Notes under the pieces: generated by a model
Databases searched by the model: none
Seen by the model: the letters and a program-made list of their open reading frames with translations, nothing else
Told to the model about the DNA's origin: nothing
Assembly: GCA_021286855.1 (NCBI GenBank)
Contig: JAJTBO010000004.1
Location: forward strand, 111,539 to 175,538
Source of the DNA: Hyphomicrobiales bacterium
GTDB lineage: Bacteria; Pseudomonadota; Alphaproteobacteria; Rhizobiales; Ancalomicrobiaceae
Direction: 5' to 3'
DNA: 64,000 bases
Translations under genes and position numbers: made by a program
Shown here: positions 17,971 to 27,244 of the stretch, piece by piece
Layout: every line of letters begins with the position of its first letter
Numbering within the stretch: the first letter of the stretch is position 1

Positions 17971-19830
17971 ATGCGTCCGTTTCGTCTCCTCGCCGTTCCG
18001 CTCTTCGCCGCCCTCGCCTTCGTCGTGGGCCCGGTCGACGGCCATGGCGAGGAACGGGTCTGGCGGCACGGTTCCTCGCTGATGGGCGAGCCGAAGTATC
18101 CGCCGAACTTCGCCCACTTCTCCTACGTGAACCCGCAGGCGCCGAAGGGCGGGGTGGTTCGGTTGTCTGAGACCGGCACGTTCGACAGCTTCAATCCGGT
18201 GATCGCCAAGGGCAATCCGGCCGCCGGCGTCGAACTGCTCTACCAGAGCCTGATGACCTCGGCGCTCGACGAGGCCTCGTCGGAATACGGCGAGATCGCC
18301 GAAGCCGTCTCCTGGCCGGCCGACTGGTCGTCCGCGACCTATCGGCTGAACCCGAAGGCGCGTTGGCAGGACGGCGCGCCGATCACGACCGACGACGTGG
18401 TGTGGTCGTTCAAGGCGCTGACCGAGAACAATCCGAGCCAGGCCTTCTACTACAAACACGTCAAGTCGGCGGAAGCGACGGGGCCGGGCGAGGTGACCTT
18501 CACCTTCGACGAGGCGGGCAATCGCGAGTTGCCGCAGATCGTCGGCCAGCTGACCGTGCTGCCGAAGCACTGGTGGGAGGGGATCGGTCCGGACGGCAAG
18601 AAACGCTCGATCACCGAGACGACGCTGGAGCCGCCGCTCGGGTCCGGGGCCTATCGGATCAAGACGTTCGAGCCGGGGCGCTCGATCACCTACGAACGGG
18701 TGAAGGACTGGTGGGCGGCGGATCTGCCGACCCAGGTCGGGACGAACAACTTCGACCAGATCCGCTACGAATATTTCCGCGACGACACGGTCGAGCTCGA
18801 GGCCTTCAAGGGCGACGGCTACGACGCCCGCTTCGAGAACACCGCCAAGAACTGGGCGACCGCCTACGACTTCCCGGCGCGCGCCGACGGCCGCGTCGTG
18901 CTGGAGAAGTTCCCGATCAAGGGGCGCGGCGTGATGTCGGCCTTCGTGCCCAATCTGAGGCGCGCCAAGTTCGTCGATCCACGCGTCCGTCTCGCCCTCT
19001 CCTACACGCTCGACTACGAGGAGATGAACCGGACGCTGTTCTTCGGCGAATACGAGCGGATCCCGAGCTACTTCCATCCGACCGAACTCGCCTCGTCGGG
19101 CCTGCCGGAAGGGCGCGAGCTCGAGATCCTGCGCGCGGCCGAGAAGGCCGGGCCGATCCCGGCGGAGGTCTTCACCACGCCCTTCGCCAACCCGACGGCG
19201 GCGGACGCCGCCGGCGCGCGCGGCAATCTGCGCAAGGCGTTGGAGCTCTTCGCCCAGGCCGGCTGGACGATCAAGGGCGGCAAGCTCGTCTCGGCCAAGA
19301 CCGGCGAACCCTTCGCGATCGAGTTCCTGCTCAACGGACCGACCTTCGAGCGGGTCGGCGTGCGCTGGCGGGAGAGCCTCGCCAAGATCGGCGTCGATCT
19401 GACGCTGCGCGTCGTCGACAGCTCACAGTACATCAACCGGGTTCGGGCGCACGACTTCGACATGATCTATGCGGGTTGGGCGCAATCGCTGTCGCCGGGC
19501 AACGAACAGCTCAACTACTGGGGTTCGGAAGCCGCCGACCGCGACGGCTCGCAGAACTGGGGCGGCATCAAGAACCCGGCGATCGACGCGATCATCAAGG
19601 TGATCCTCTACGCCAAGGACCGGACCGAACTCGTCGCCGCGACGCGGGCGCTCGACCGGGTGCTGCTGTGGAACCATTACGTCGTGCCGGGTTGGACCTC
19701 GGCGACGACGCGGATGGCGCGGTGGAACCGCTTCGGCCATCCCGATCCGCTGCCGATGATGTCGACCGGCTTCCCGTCGATCTGGTGGTACGACGAGGCC
19801 GCCGCCGCCAAGACCGGAGCGGCGAAGTGA
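17971..19830 (+). CDS. yejA: Extracellular solute-binding protein family 5 (YejA-like, first copy)
   Basis: 619 residues. The N terminus is a Sec signal peptide (MRPFRLLAVPLFAALAFVVG, cleavage near GHGEE). The mature protein shows the family-5 peptide-binding layout: LMGEPKYPPNFAHFSYVNPQ, DGAPITTDDVVWSFKAL, LGSGAYRIKTFEPG and DFDMIYAGWAQSLSPGNE. It binds peptides or peptide-like compounds in the periplasm for the YejBEF importer. A second binding protein, two permeases and the ATPase follow on the same strand with overlaps or short gaps, so all five genes are probably one operon. Start chosen at ATG 17971 because the signal peptide begins there. Confidence 0.92.
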   Translation: MRPFRLLAVPLFAALAFVVGPVDGHGEERVWRHGSSLMGEPKYPPNFAHFSYVNPQAPKGGVVRLSETGTFDSFNPVIAKGNPAAGVELLYQSLMTSALDEASSEYGEIAEAVSWPADWSSATYRLNPKARWQDGAPITTDDVVWSFKALTENNPSQAFYYKHVKSAEATGPGEVTFTFDEAGNRELPQIVGQLTVLPKHWWEGIGPDGKKRSITETTLEPPLGSGAYRIKTFEPGRSITYERVKDWWAADLPTQVGTNNFDQIRYEYFRDDTVELEAFKGDGYDARFENTAKNWATAYDFPARADGRVVLEKFPIKGRGVMSAFVPNLRRAKFVDPRVRLALSYTLDYEEMNRTLFFGEYERIPSYFHPTELASSGLPEGRELEILRAAEKAGPIPAEVFTTPFANPTAADAAGARGNLRKALELFAQAGWTIKGGKLVSAKTGEPFAIEFLLNGPTFERVGVRWRESLAKIGVDLTLRVVDSSQYINRVRAHDFDMIYAGWAQSLSPGNEQLNYWGSEAADRDGSQNWGGIKNPAIDAIIKVILYAKDRTELVAATRALDRVLLWNHYVVPGWTSATTRMARWNRFGHPDPLPMMSTGFPSIWWYDEAAAAKTGAAK

Positions 19831-21695
19831 GGCGCGGGCCGACGCGCCGAGAGGCGCTGGCGATCGCGGCGGGCGGAGCGCTCTGTCTGACGACGGGCGG
19901 GACCGGCCGCGCCGCCGCGCCGAGCGGGCCGCGGCACGGCTTCTCGATCTTCGGCGATCTGAAGTATCCGGCCGACTTCTCCCATTTCGACTGGGTGAAC
20001 CCGGCCGCGCCGAAGGGCGGCGTTCTCGCCACGCAGGCCTCGGTCTGGGCGACCAATCAGAACCCGTCGACCTTCAATTCGCTCCACGACCTGATCCTGA
20101 AGGGCGACGCGGCGGTCGGGCTCGACCTGACGCGGGCGAGCCTGATGACGCGCGCCTTCGACGAGCCGGACGCGGTCTACGGCCTGATCGCCGAGAGCCT
20201 GGAGATCCGCGACGACGGCGCGACGCTGGTCTTTCGGCTCCGTCCGCAGGCGCGGTTCTCCGACGGGACGCCGGTCGCGCCCGCCGACGTCGTGTTCTCG
20301 CTCACGACCCTGAAGGCGAAGGGGCATCCGCAACTCGCCGAGCCCCTGCGCGAGATGGTCTTCGTCGAGGCGACAGGCGATCATGAAGTGACGGTGAGGC
20401 TCTCGGAAAAGCGCGGGCGCGGGCTGCCGGCGATCGTGGCGACGACGCCGATCGTCTCCGAAGCCTTCTGGAAGGCCCGCGACTTCGAGGCCTCGATGCT
20501 CGCGCCGCCGCTCGGCTGCGGCCCCTATCGGGTCGGCCGGTTCGAAGCGGGGCGCTTCGTCGACTACGAGCGCGTCGCCGACTGGTGGGGGCGGGATCTG
20601 CCGGTCGCCAAGGGCCGGTGGAACTTCGACCGGATCCGTTACGACGTCTATCGCGAGCGCACCGCCGCGTTCGAGGCCTTCAAGGTCGGCGAGACGACGC
20701 TGCGCGAGGAGTTCGTGTCGCTCGCCTGGGCGACGCAATACGATTTTCCGGCGATCCGCGACGGACGCGTGAAGCGGATCGAACTCGAGGACCGGTCGCC
20801 GTCGGGGGCGCAGGGCTGGTTCCTCAACACCCGGCGGGCGAAGTTTTCCGACGTCAGGGTGCGCGAGGCGCTCGGCCTCGCCTTCGACTTCGAGTGGTCG
20901 AACAAGAACCTGTTCTTCGGCTCCTATGCGCGGACGCCGTCGTTCTTCGTCAATTCCGAGCTGGAAGCGACCGGGCGGCCGAGCGAGGCGGAGCTGAAGC
21001 TGCTCGAGCCGTGGCGGGGCAAGATCCCCGACGAGGTGTTCGGCGAGGCGTGGCGGCCTCCGACCTCGGACGGTTCGGGCCGCGACCGGCGACTGTTGAA
21101 GCGCGCTTCCGAGCTCCTGGCGGCGGCCGGCTGGACGCGGCGCGACGGGCGGCTGGTCGACACCTCGGGCGCGCCGTTCGAGATCGAATTCCTGGAGAGC
21201 GAGACGAGCTTCGCTCGCATCACCGGGCCTTACGTCAAGAACCTCGAGGCTCTGGGCATCCAGGCGCGCGAGCGGGTGGTCGATCCGTCGCAATACGAAA
21301 AGCGGATCGCCGACTTCGACTTCGACGTCGTCTCGCGCCGCTATTCGCTCGGCGCCACGCCGGACGAGAGCATACGCCGCTTCTGGCACTCCACGTTCCG
21401 CGACCAGCCGGCTTCCGACAATCTCGCCGGCATCGCCGATCCGGCGGTCGACGCGTTGCTCGAGGCGATGCTCGCAGCCGAAACGCGCGAGGCGCAGCTG
21501 ACGGCGGCGCATGCGCTCGACCGGGTGCTTCGGGCCGGGCGCTGGTGGGTGCCGCACTGGATGAAGGCGAACCATTGGATCGCCGCCTGGGACGTCTACG
21601 ATCGACCGGCGACGAAACCGCGTTACGATCGGGCGATCGAATCGACCTGGTGGGTGGACCGGAGCCGCGCCGAGCGCCTCGGCAAGGGCCTGTGA
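19827..21695 (+). CDS. Extracellular solute-binding protein family 5 (YejA-like, second copy)
   Basis: 622 residues from GTG 19827, which overlaps the stop of the first copy. The N terminus TRREALAIAAGGALCL is a twin-arginine-type signal, unlike the Sec signal of the first copy. The mature part parallels copy 1 (FGDLKYPADFSHFDWVNP, DGTPVAPADVVFSLTTL, LGCGPYRVGRFEAG, DFDFDVVSRRYSLG) but is clearly divergent. Paired YejA paralogues upstream of yejBEF are common in Hyphomicrobiales and presumably widen substrate range. Confidence 0.9.
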   Translation: MRRGPTRREALAIAAGGALCLTTGGTGRAAAPSGPRHGFSIFGDLKYPADFSHFDWVNPAAPKGGVLATQASVWATNQNPSTFNSLHDLILKGDAAVGLDLTRASLMTRAFDEPDAVYGLIAESLEIRDDGATLVFRLRPQARFSDGTPVAPADVVFSLTTLKAKGHPQLAEPLREMVFVEATGDHEVTVRLSEKRGRGLPAIVATTPIVSEAFWKARDFEASMLAPPLGCGPYRVGRFEAGRFVDYERVADWWGRDLPVAKGRWNFDRIRYDVYRERTAAFEAFKVGETTLREEFVSLAWATQYDFPAIRDGRVKRIELEDRSPSGAQGWFLNTRRAKFSDVRVREALGLAFDFEWSNKNLFFGSYARTPSFFVNSELEATGRPSEAELKLLEPWRGKIPDEVFGEAWRPPTSDGSGRDRRLLKRASELLAAAGWTRRDGRLVDTSGAPFEIEFLESETSFARITGPYVKNLEALGIQARERVVDPSQYEKRIADFDFDVVSRRYSLGATPDESIRRFWHSTFRDQPASDNLAGIADPAVDALLEAMLAAETREAQLTAAHALDRVLRAGRWWVPHWMKANHWIAAWDVYDRPATKPRYDRAIESTWWVDRSRAERLGKGL

Positions 21696-21711
21696 GAGAG
21701 ACGACGAGCCG

Positions 21712-22812
21712 ATGGCCGCCTACATCCTGCGCCGCCTTCTCCTGATGATTCCGACGCTGATCGGCATCATGGCGATCTCCTTCGTGATCGTGCAGTTCGC
21801 CCCCGGCGGGCCGGTCGAACGGGTCATCGCCCAGGTGACCGGCACCGACGTCGGCGCGACGGCGCGGGTGTCGGGCGGCGGCGGCGACTTCGGCGGCGTC
21901 CAGGGCGGGGCGGGCGGCGACGTCTCGTCGAAATACCGCGGCGCGCGCGGCCTCGATCCAGAGTTCATCAAGAAGCTCGAGAAGCAGTTCGGCTTCGACA
22001 AGCCGCCGCTCGAACGGTTCTGGCTGATGATGAAGAGCTATGCCGTGTTCGACCTCGGGCAGAGCTACTTCCGCTCGATCTCGGTCGTCGATCTGGTCAA
22101 GGAGAAGATGCCGGTCTCGATCTCGCTCGGCATGTGGATGACGCTGATCTCCTACGGCGTGTCGATCCCGCTCGGGGTGGCGAAGGCGGTGCGCGACGGC
22201 TCGCGCTTCGACGTGTGGACCTCCGCCGCGATCGTCGTCGGCTACGCCATTCCGGGCTTCCTCTTCGGCATCCTGCTGATCGTGCTCTTCGCCGGCGGCT
22301 CGTTCTGGGACCTCTTCCCGCTTCGGGGCCTGACTTCGGAGGGCTGGGGGCAGATGTCGTGGCCGGCGCGGATCCTCGACTATCTCTGGCATCTGGTGTT
22401 GCCGCTGACCGCGATGTCGCTCGCCGCCTTCACCACCACGACTTTGCTCACCAAGAACTCGTTCCTCGACGAGATCCGCAAGCAATACGTGACGACGGCG
22501 CGGATGAAGGGGCTCTCCGAGAGCCGCGTGCTCTACGGCCATGTCTTCCGCAACGCCATGCTGCTGGTCATCGCCGGCTTCCCCGCCGCCTTCATCGGCG
22601 CCTTCTTCGGCGGCTCTCTGCTGATCGAGACGATCTTCTCGCTCGACGGGCTGGGGCTCCTCGGTTTCGAGAGCCTGGTCAATCGCGACTATCCGGTGGT
22701 GTTCGGCACGCTGTGGGTGTTCTCGCTGATGGGGCTCGTCGTCAACCTGATCTCGGATCTGACCTATACCTGGATCGATCCGCGGATCGACTTCGAGAGC
22801 CGGGAGGCGTGA
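21712..22812 (+). CDS. yejB: Peptide ABC transporter permease YejB
   Basis: 366 residues, about 6 hydrophobic segments. MAAYILRRLLLMIPTLIGIMAISF is the typical YejB/DppB N terminus. A long periplasmic insertion (about residues 45-95, Gly-rich) follows, as in YejB. The EAA-loop for contact with the ATPase is near 265-290 (RMKGLSESRVLYGHVFRNA). Inner-membrane half of the YejBEF importer for peptides and, in known cases, microcin C-like compounds. Starts 16 nt after the second binding-protein gene and ends 2 nt before yejE. Confidence 0.93.
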   Translation: MAAYILRRLLLMIPTLIGIMAISFVIVQFAPGGPVERVIAQVTGTDVGATARVSGGGGDFGGVQGGAGGDVSSKYRGARGLDPEFIKKLEKQFGFDKPPLERFWLMMKSYAVFDLGQSYFRSISVVDLVKEKMPVSISLGMWMTLISYGVSIPLGVAKAVRDGSRFDVWTSAAIVVGYAIPGFLFGILLIVLFAGGSFWDLFPLRGLTSEGWGQMSWPARILDYLWHLVLPLTAMSLAAFTTTTLLTKNSFLDEIRKQYVTTARMKGLSESRVLYGHVFRNAMLLVIAGFPAAFIGAFFGGSLLIETIFSLDGLGLLGFESLVNRDYPVVFGTLWVFSLMGLVVNLISDLTYTWIDPRIDFESREA

Positions 22813-22814
22813 GA

Positions 22815-23921
22815 ATGGCGCTGTTCGCCCCCCTTTCGCCGCTCAACGCCCGCCGCCTCGCCAATTTCCGGGCGAACAAGCGGGGCGCGTGGTCGCTGAA
22901 GATCTTCCTCGTGCTCTTCGTCGTGTCGCTCGTCTCCGAGTTGATCGCCAACGACCGGCCGATCCTGATCGTCTACAAGGGCGAGGTGCTGTCGCCGCTC
23001 GTCGCCGACTATCCGGAGGAGAAGTTCGGCGGCTTCCTGCCGCAGACGCAATATCGCGATCCGGTGATCCGCGACGAGATCGAGGCCAACGGCTTCATGA
23101 TCTGGCCGCCGATCCGCTACTCCTACAACACGCCGAACAACGAGATCCCGGAGCCCGCGCCGGCCAAGCCGTCGTGGATGTATTCGAAGGAGAAGCGCTG
23201 CGAGCGCTACGAGAAGGGCGTCGCCGATCCCGGCTGCACGATCGGCAACTGGAACTGGCTCGGCACCGACGATCAGGCCCGCGACGTCGCGGCGCGCCTC
23301 CTCTACGGCTTCCGCATCTCGGTGCTGTTCGGCCTGGTGCTGGCGATCGTCTCCTCGGTGGTCGGGGTCGCGGCCGGCGCGGTGCAGGGCTATTTCGGCG
23401 GCTGGCTCGACCTCGCCTTCCAGCGCTTCATGGAGATCTGGTCGTCGCTGCCGCATCTCTATCTGCTGCTGATCGTCTCCTCGATGTTCGTGCCGAGTTT
23501 CTGGATCCTGCTCGGCATCCTCTTGATGTTCTCCTGGGTCAGCCTCGTCGGGGTGGTGCGGGCGGAGTTCCTGCGCGCGCGCAACTTCGAATACGTGCGG
23601 GCGGCGAAGGCGCTCGGCGTCGGCAATCTGCGCATCATGTGGCGGCATCTGCTGCCCAACGCGATGGTGGCGACGCTGACCTTCATGCCGTTCATCCTGA
23701 ACGGCTCGATCACCACGCTGACCTCGCTCGACTTCCTCGGCTTCGGCCTGCCGCCGGGCTCGCCGTCGCTCGGCGAACTTCTTGCGCAAGGCAAGAACAA
23801 TCTCCAGGCGCCGTGGCTCGGGCTGACCGGCTTCTTCCTGATTTCGCTGATGTTGAGCCTGCTGATCTTCGTCGGCGAAGCCGTCCGCGACGCCTTCGAT
23901 CCCAGAAAGACCTTCGCATGA
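22815..23921 (+). CDS. yejE: Peptide ABC transporter permease YejE
   Basis: 368 residues. The N terminus (PLSPLNARRLANFRANKRGAW) matches YejE. A periplasmic insertion rich in Pro and charged residues lies between the first two membrane segments. The EAA-like loop is near FLRARNFEYVRAAKALGVGN. It pairs with YejB. The stop overlaps the yejF start (ATGA). Confidence 0.93.
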   Translation: MALFAPLSPLNARRLANFRANKRGAWSLKIFLVLFVVSLVSELIANDRPILIVYKGEVLSPLVADYPEEKFGGFLPQTQYRDPVIRDEIEANGFMIWPPIRYSYNTPNNEIPEPAPAKPSWMYSKEKRCERYEKGVADPGCTIGNWNWLGTDDQARDVAARLLYGFRISVLFGLVLAIVSSVVGVAAGAVQGYFGGWLDLAFQRFMEIWSSLPHLYLLLIVSSMFVPSFWILLGILLMFSWVSLVGVVRAEFLRARNFEYVRAAKALGVGNLRIMWRHLLPNAMVATLTFMPFILNGSITTLTSLDFLGFGLPPGSPSLGELLAQGKNNLQAPWLGLTGFFLISLMLSLLIFVGEAVRDAFDPRKTFA

Positions 23922-25546
23922 GGGAAACGCCTCTCCTCTCCGTCCGCGATCTCTCCGTCGCCTTTCGGCAGGGCGAGACGACGCATCTCGCCGTCGACCG
24001 GGTCTCCTTCGACATCGCCGAGGGCGAGACGCTGGCGCTGGTCGGGGAATCCGGGTCGGGCAAGTCGGTGACGGCCCTGTCGATCCCGCGCCTCCTGCCC
24101 TATCCGGCGGCGTCGCACCCCTCGGGCGAAATCCTGCTCGCGGGCAAGGATCTCCTGAAGGCGAGCGAGGCGGAGCTCCGGGCGGTGCGCGGCGCGGCCG
24201 TCACGATGATCTTCCAGGAGCCGATGACCTCGCTCAATCCGCTGCACACGATCGAGCGGCAGGTCGCCGAGATCATCGAGCTGCACGAGGCGACGCGCGG
24301 GATCGCGACGCGGACACGGGTGCTGGAGCTTCTGGAGGCGGTCGGCATCCAGCGGGCCGCCGACCGGCTCGGGGCCTTCCCGCATCAGCTCTCCGGCGGC
24401 CAGCGTCAGCGCGTGATGATCGCCATGGCGCTCGCCAACGAGCCGGATCTCCTCATCGCCGACGAACCGACGACGGCGCTCGACGTCACCGTTCAGGCGC
24501 AGATCCTGAAGCTGCTCGCCGAGATCAAGGCGCGGATGGGGATGGCGATCCTGTTCATCACCCATGATCTCGGCATCGTGCGCAAATTCGCCGACCGCAC
24601 CTGCGTCATGACCGGCGGCAAGATCGTCGAGGCGGGCCCCACGGCGGAGATCTTCTCCGCGCCGCGCCACGACTATACGAAGAAGCTGCTGGCCGCCGAG
24701 CCGAAGGGCGAACCGCCCGTCGCCGATCCGAGCGCGCCGGTCGTCGCGGAGACCGACGATCTCAAGGTCTGGTTCCCGATCAAACGCGGCTTCTTTCGGC
24801 GCACCGTCGATCACGTCAAGGCGGTCGACGGCGTGTCGCTCCGGCTCCGCGCCGGCCACACGATCGGCATCGTCGGCGAATCGGGTTCCGGCAAGACCAC
24901 CCTCGGTCTGGCGATGTTGCGGCTCGTGCCGTCACAGGGGCGGATCGTGGTGCTCGGGCGCGAAGTGCAGGGGCTCGGGGCGCAGGCGATGCGGCCGCTC
25001 CGGCGCGAGGCGCAGGTGGTGTTCCAGGATCCGTTCGGCTCGCTCTCGCCGCGGCTCTCGGTCGCCGACATCGTCGCCGAGGGGCTCGAGGTGCACATGC
25101 CGAAGCTGACGCCTGCGGAGCGCGAGGCCAAGGTGATCCGGGCGCTGGAGGAGGTCGGGCTCGATCCCGAGACCCGGCATCGCTATCCGCACGAGTTCTC
25201 CGGCGGCCAGCGCCAGCGCATCTCGATCGCCCGGGCGATGATCCTGGAGCCGGCGGTGGTCATGCTCGACGAGCCGACCTCGGCGCTCGACATGTCGGTG
25301 CAGGCGCAGGTGGTCGACCTGCTGCGCGATCTGCAGGCGCGGCATCGCCTCGCCTATCTCTTCATCAGCCACGATCTCCGGGTCGTCCGGGCGCTCGCCA
25401 ACGAAGTGATCGTGATGAAGGACGGCAAGGTGGTCGAGGAAGGTCCGGCCGATGAGATCTTCGACCGGCCGAAGACCGACTACACCCGCGCCCTGATGGC
25501 CGCCGCCTTCCGCCTCGAGGCGGTCGAGGGCGCGGTCAGGCAGTGA
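23918..25546 (+). CDS. yejF: Peptide ABC transporter ATPase YejF (two fused ATPase domains)
   Basis: 542 residues with two complete ABC cassettes. Domain 1 has Walker A GESGSGKSVT, signature LSGGQRQRVM and Walker B LLIADEPTTALD. Domain 2 starts near residue 275 with GESGSGKTTL, FSGGQRQRIS and VVMLDEPTSALD. It energises YejB/YejE at the inner membrane. The end overlaps the convergent hydrolase gene by 11 bp. Confidence 0.94.
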   Translation: MRETPLLSVRDLSVAFRQGETTHLAVDRVSFDIAEGETLALVGESGSGKSVTALSIPRLLPYPAASHPSGEILLAGKDLLKASEAELRAVRGAAVTMIFQEPMTSLNPLHTIERQVAEIIELHEATRGIATRTRVLELLEAVGIQRAADRLGAFPHQLSGGQRQRVMIAMALANEPDLLIADEPTTALDVTVQAQILKLLAEIKARMGMAILFITHDLGIVRKFADRTCVMTGGKIVEAGPTAEIFSAPRHDYTKKLLAAEPKGEPPVADPSAPVVAETDDLKVWFPIKRGFFRRTVDHVKAVDGVSLRLRAGHTIGIVGESGSGKTTLGLAMLRLVPSQGRIVVLGREVQGLGAQAMRPLRREAQVVFQDPFGSLSPRLSVADIVAEGLEVHMPKLTPAEREAKVIRALEEVGLDPETRHRYPHEFSGGQRQRISIARAMILEPAVVMLDEPTSALDMSVQAQVVDLLRDLQARHRLAYLFISHDLRVVRALANEVIVMKDGKVVEEGPADEIFDRPKTDYTRALMAAAFRLEAVEGAVRQ

Positions 25547-26324
25547 GCCGATCGACCGCCGCGGCGATCGTTCTCATGAGCAGCTCGATGTCCTCGGGCC
25601 GCGCCAGGCGATGGTCGCCGTCGTCGACGAAGGTCAGGGTCGCATCGTCGAGGGCGAGGCGTTCGACGATGCGCAGGGCATGGCGCCACGGCACGCTCTC
25701 GTCCTGCTTGCCCTGGAGAATGGTCACCGGACAGCCGGTCTCGATCACGCCGCCGAGGAGCAGGTTGCGGCGGCCGTCCTCGATGAGCGCTCGGGTGATC
25801 GGATAGGGCTCGTCGGAATAGGCGGAGCGATCCAGCCAGACGCCCTCTTCGAGAATCGTCCGGCGGACCTCCTCGGAGAAGCTCGCCCACATCAGGTCTT
25901 CGGTGAAGTCGGGGGCCGGGGCGATCAGGATCAGTCCGGCGATGCGCGAGGCGGCGCGGCCGACCGCGGCGAGATGGGCGCGGGCGACGAGCAGCGCCAT
26001 CCAACCGCCCATCGACGAGCCGATCAGGATCTGCGGGCCCTCCGTCGCCTCGAAGACGGCCAGCGCCTCTTCCGCCCAGCGCGAGATCGTGCCGTCTTCG
26101 AAGCGGCCGCCGGAGACGCCGTGGCCGGAATAGTCGAAGCGGGTGACGGCGAGGCCGCGCGCGGCGGCGAAGGCGTCGACGGCGAGCGCCTTGGATCCCG
26201 CCATGTCGGAGCGGAAACCGCCGAGCCAGACGAGCCCGGGCGAACCGCCGGCGCGGGTCCGAACCGCGATCGCGCGCGCCTCGGCGCCCTCGCCCACCGT
26301 CCGCATCTCGACCTTCGGCTCCAT
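25536..26324 (-). CDS. Alpha/beta hydrolase
   Basis: 262 residues from ATG 26324, chosen because AAAAGGGG lies 6 nt upstream; ATG 26399 would add 25 acidic residues. The nucleophile elbow is GSSMGG, the oxyanion side is LGGFRSDM, the acid is probably the Asp in GKQDESVPW and the His is in DDGDHRLARP. The FDYSGHGVSGG segment is typical of carboxylesterase or acyl-peptide-hydrolase-like members. Substrate cannot be assigned. It converges on yejF and stands alone. Confidence 0.85.
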   Translation of the reverse strand: MEPKVEMRTVGEGAEARAIAVRTRAGGSPGLVWLGGFRSDMAGSKALAVDAFAAARGLAVTRFDYSGHGVSGGRFEDGTISRWAEEALAVFEATEGPQILIGSSMGGWMALLVARAHLAAVGRAASRIAGLILIAPAPDFTEDLMWASFSEEVRRTILEEGVWLDRSAYSDEPYPITRALIEDGRRNLLLGGVIETGCPVTILQGKQDESVPWRHALRIVERLALDDATLTFVDDGDHRLARPEDIELLMRTIAAAVDRLTA

Positions 26325-26656
26325 GGCGCGCCCCTTTTCGTCTGGTTCGACGTCGGTATCGGCCGGTTCTCCCGACGAGGAAAGGATTTTCTTCAGCATG
26401 GTCGAAACTCGTGGCCCGGAACGGCGAAGGATCGCCGGACACGCGAGGTCGGCGTTGACTTCCCGGCAAAATCGGCGAATTGTCTGGCGAACGGTTCGAC
26501 GCGCCGATCCTCGTCGACCGAAAGCCTCGGCGTCACGCGCGCGGGGCTTTCGGCACAGGCGAGAAAGGGCGGCACAGGCGAGAACGGGGTCGCGATCCCC
26601 GTCGATCGCTCCCCCCAATCTTCGGTTCGTCGCCGCCATCAGAGGAGATCACGACC
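26325..26656. other. Gene-free stretch holding the infC promoter and leader
   Basis: 332 bp. TTGACT at 26455-26460 followed after 17 bp by AATTGT is a weak promoter candidate for infC. The presumed leader (26490-26656) has paired segments AAAGCC/GGCTTT (26521-26526 and 26545-26550), a tandem 15-bp repeat, and ACGGGG/CCCCGT at 26584-26589 and 26597-26602. It also carries the leftward hydrolase promoter. Confidence 0.4.
26551..26584. repeat. Two direct copies of a 15-bp sequence in the infC leader
   Basis: CGGCACAGGCGAGAA occurs at 26551-26565 and again at 26570-26584, a 19-bp period. The copies contain AGGCGAGAA purine runs. They may be binding sites in the infC leader or simple slippage; nothing more can be shown. 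Confidence 0.6.
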
Positions 26657-26659
26657 ATT
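26643..26659 (+). promoter_or_regulatory. infC ribosome binding site with AUU start codon
   Basis: AGGAG at 26643-26647 is followed after 9 nt by ATT (26657-26659), which is in frame and immediately precedes CGCCGTCCG coding for RRP. There is no ATG, GTG or TTG in this frame near the Shine-Dalgarno. AUU is the start used by infC in enterobacteria, where it lets IF-3 repress its own translation by rejecting a non-canonical start. ATC 26648 is too close to the Shine-Dalgarno. Confidence 0.75.
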
Positions 26660-27196
26660 CGCCGTCCGTTCCGCGCTCCGCCGCCGCCCAAGGAAGGGCC
26701 GCGCATCAACCGAGAGATCCGAGGCGTTCCGCAAATCCAGCTGATCGACGAAGAAGGCAACAACGTCGGCGTCGTTTCCTTCTACGATGCGCTCGATCGC
26801 GCCGAGGAGGTCGGTCTCGATCTCGTCGAGATCGCGCCGAACTCCGCGCCGCCGGTCTGCAAGCTGCTCGACTATGGTCGCTTCAAGTACCAGTCGCAGA
26901 AGAAGGCGTCCGAGACGCGCAAGAACCAGAAGGTCGTCGAGATCAAGGAGGTCAAGCTCCGTCCCGGCATCGACGATCACGACTACGAGACGAAGCTCAA
27001 GCAGTCGCGCCGCTTCTTCGAAGAGGGCGACAAGGTCAAGGTGACGCTGCGCTTCCGTGGTCGCGAGATGGCGCATCAGGACCTCGGCATCCAGGTGCTC
27101 GCGCGGATGCGCGACGACACCGCCGACGTGGCCAAGGTCGAGAGCGATCCGAGGCTCGAAGGCAAGCAGATGATCATGATCCTGGCGCCGCGCTGA
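26657..27196 (+). CDS. infC: Translation initiation factor IF-3
   Basis: 179 residues with ATT as probable start codon. IF-3 binds the 30S subunit, prevents 50S joining and proofreads the start codon. The N domain begins [20 protein letters not shown] and contains VQLID-like [12 protein letters not shown] and the linker [16 protein letters not shown]. The C domain follows with [15 protein letters not shown] and HQDLG near the end. An upstream frame-open extension to 26480 looks unlike any IF-3. It is followed by an unrelated gene before rpmI-rplT, while the ribosomal pair has its own promoter. Confidence 0.95.
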   Translation: MRRPFRAPPPPKEGPRINREIRGVPQIQLIDEEGNNVGVVSFYDALDRAEEVGLDLVEIAPNSAPPVCKLLDYGRFKYQSQKKASETRKNQKVVEIKEVKLRPGIDDHDYETKLKQSRRFFEEGDKVKVTLRFRGREMAHQDLGIQVLARMRDDTADVAKVESDPRLEGKQMIMILAPR

Positions 27197-27244
27197 GCGA
27201 CGCCGGATCTCTCTCGCCCCTCGTCCGACCGCGGAGAGACGTCC

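Noticed and set aside
26480..26656. N-terminal extension of IF-3
   Set aside because: Unlike any IF-3 N terminus; a Shine-Dalgarno and ATT lie exactly at the conserved start.
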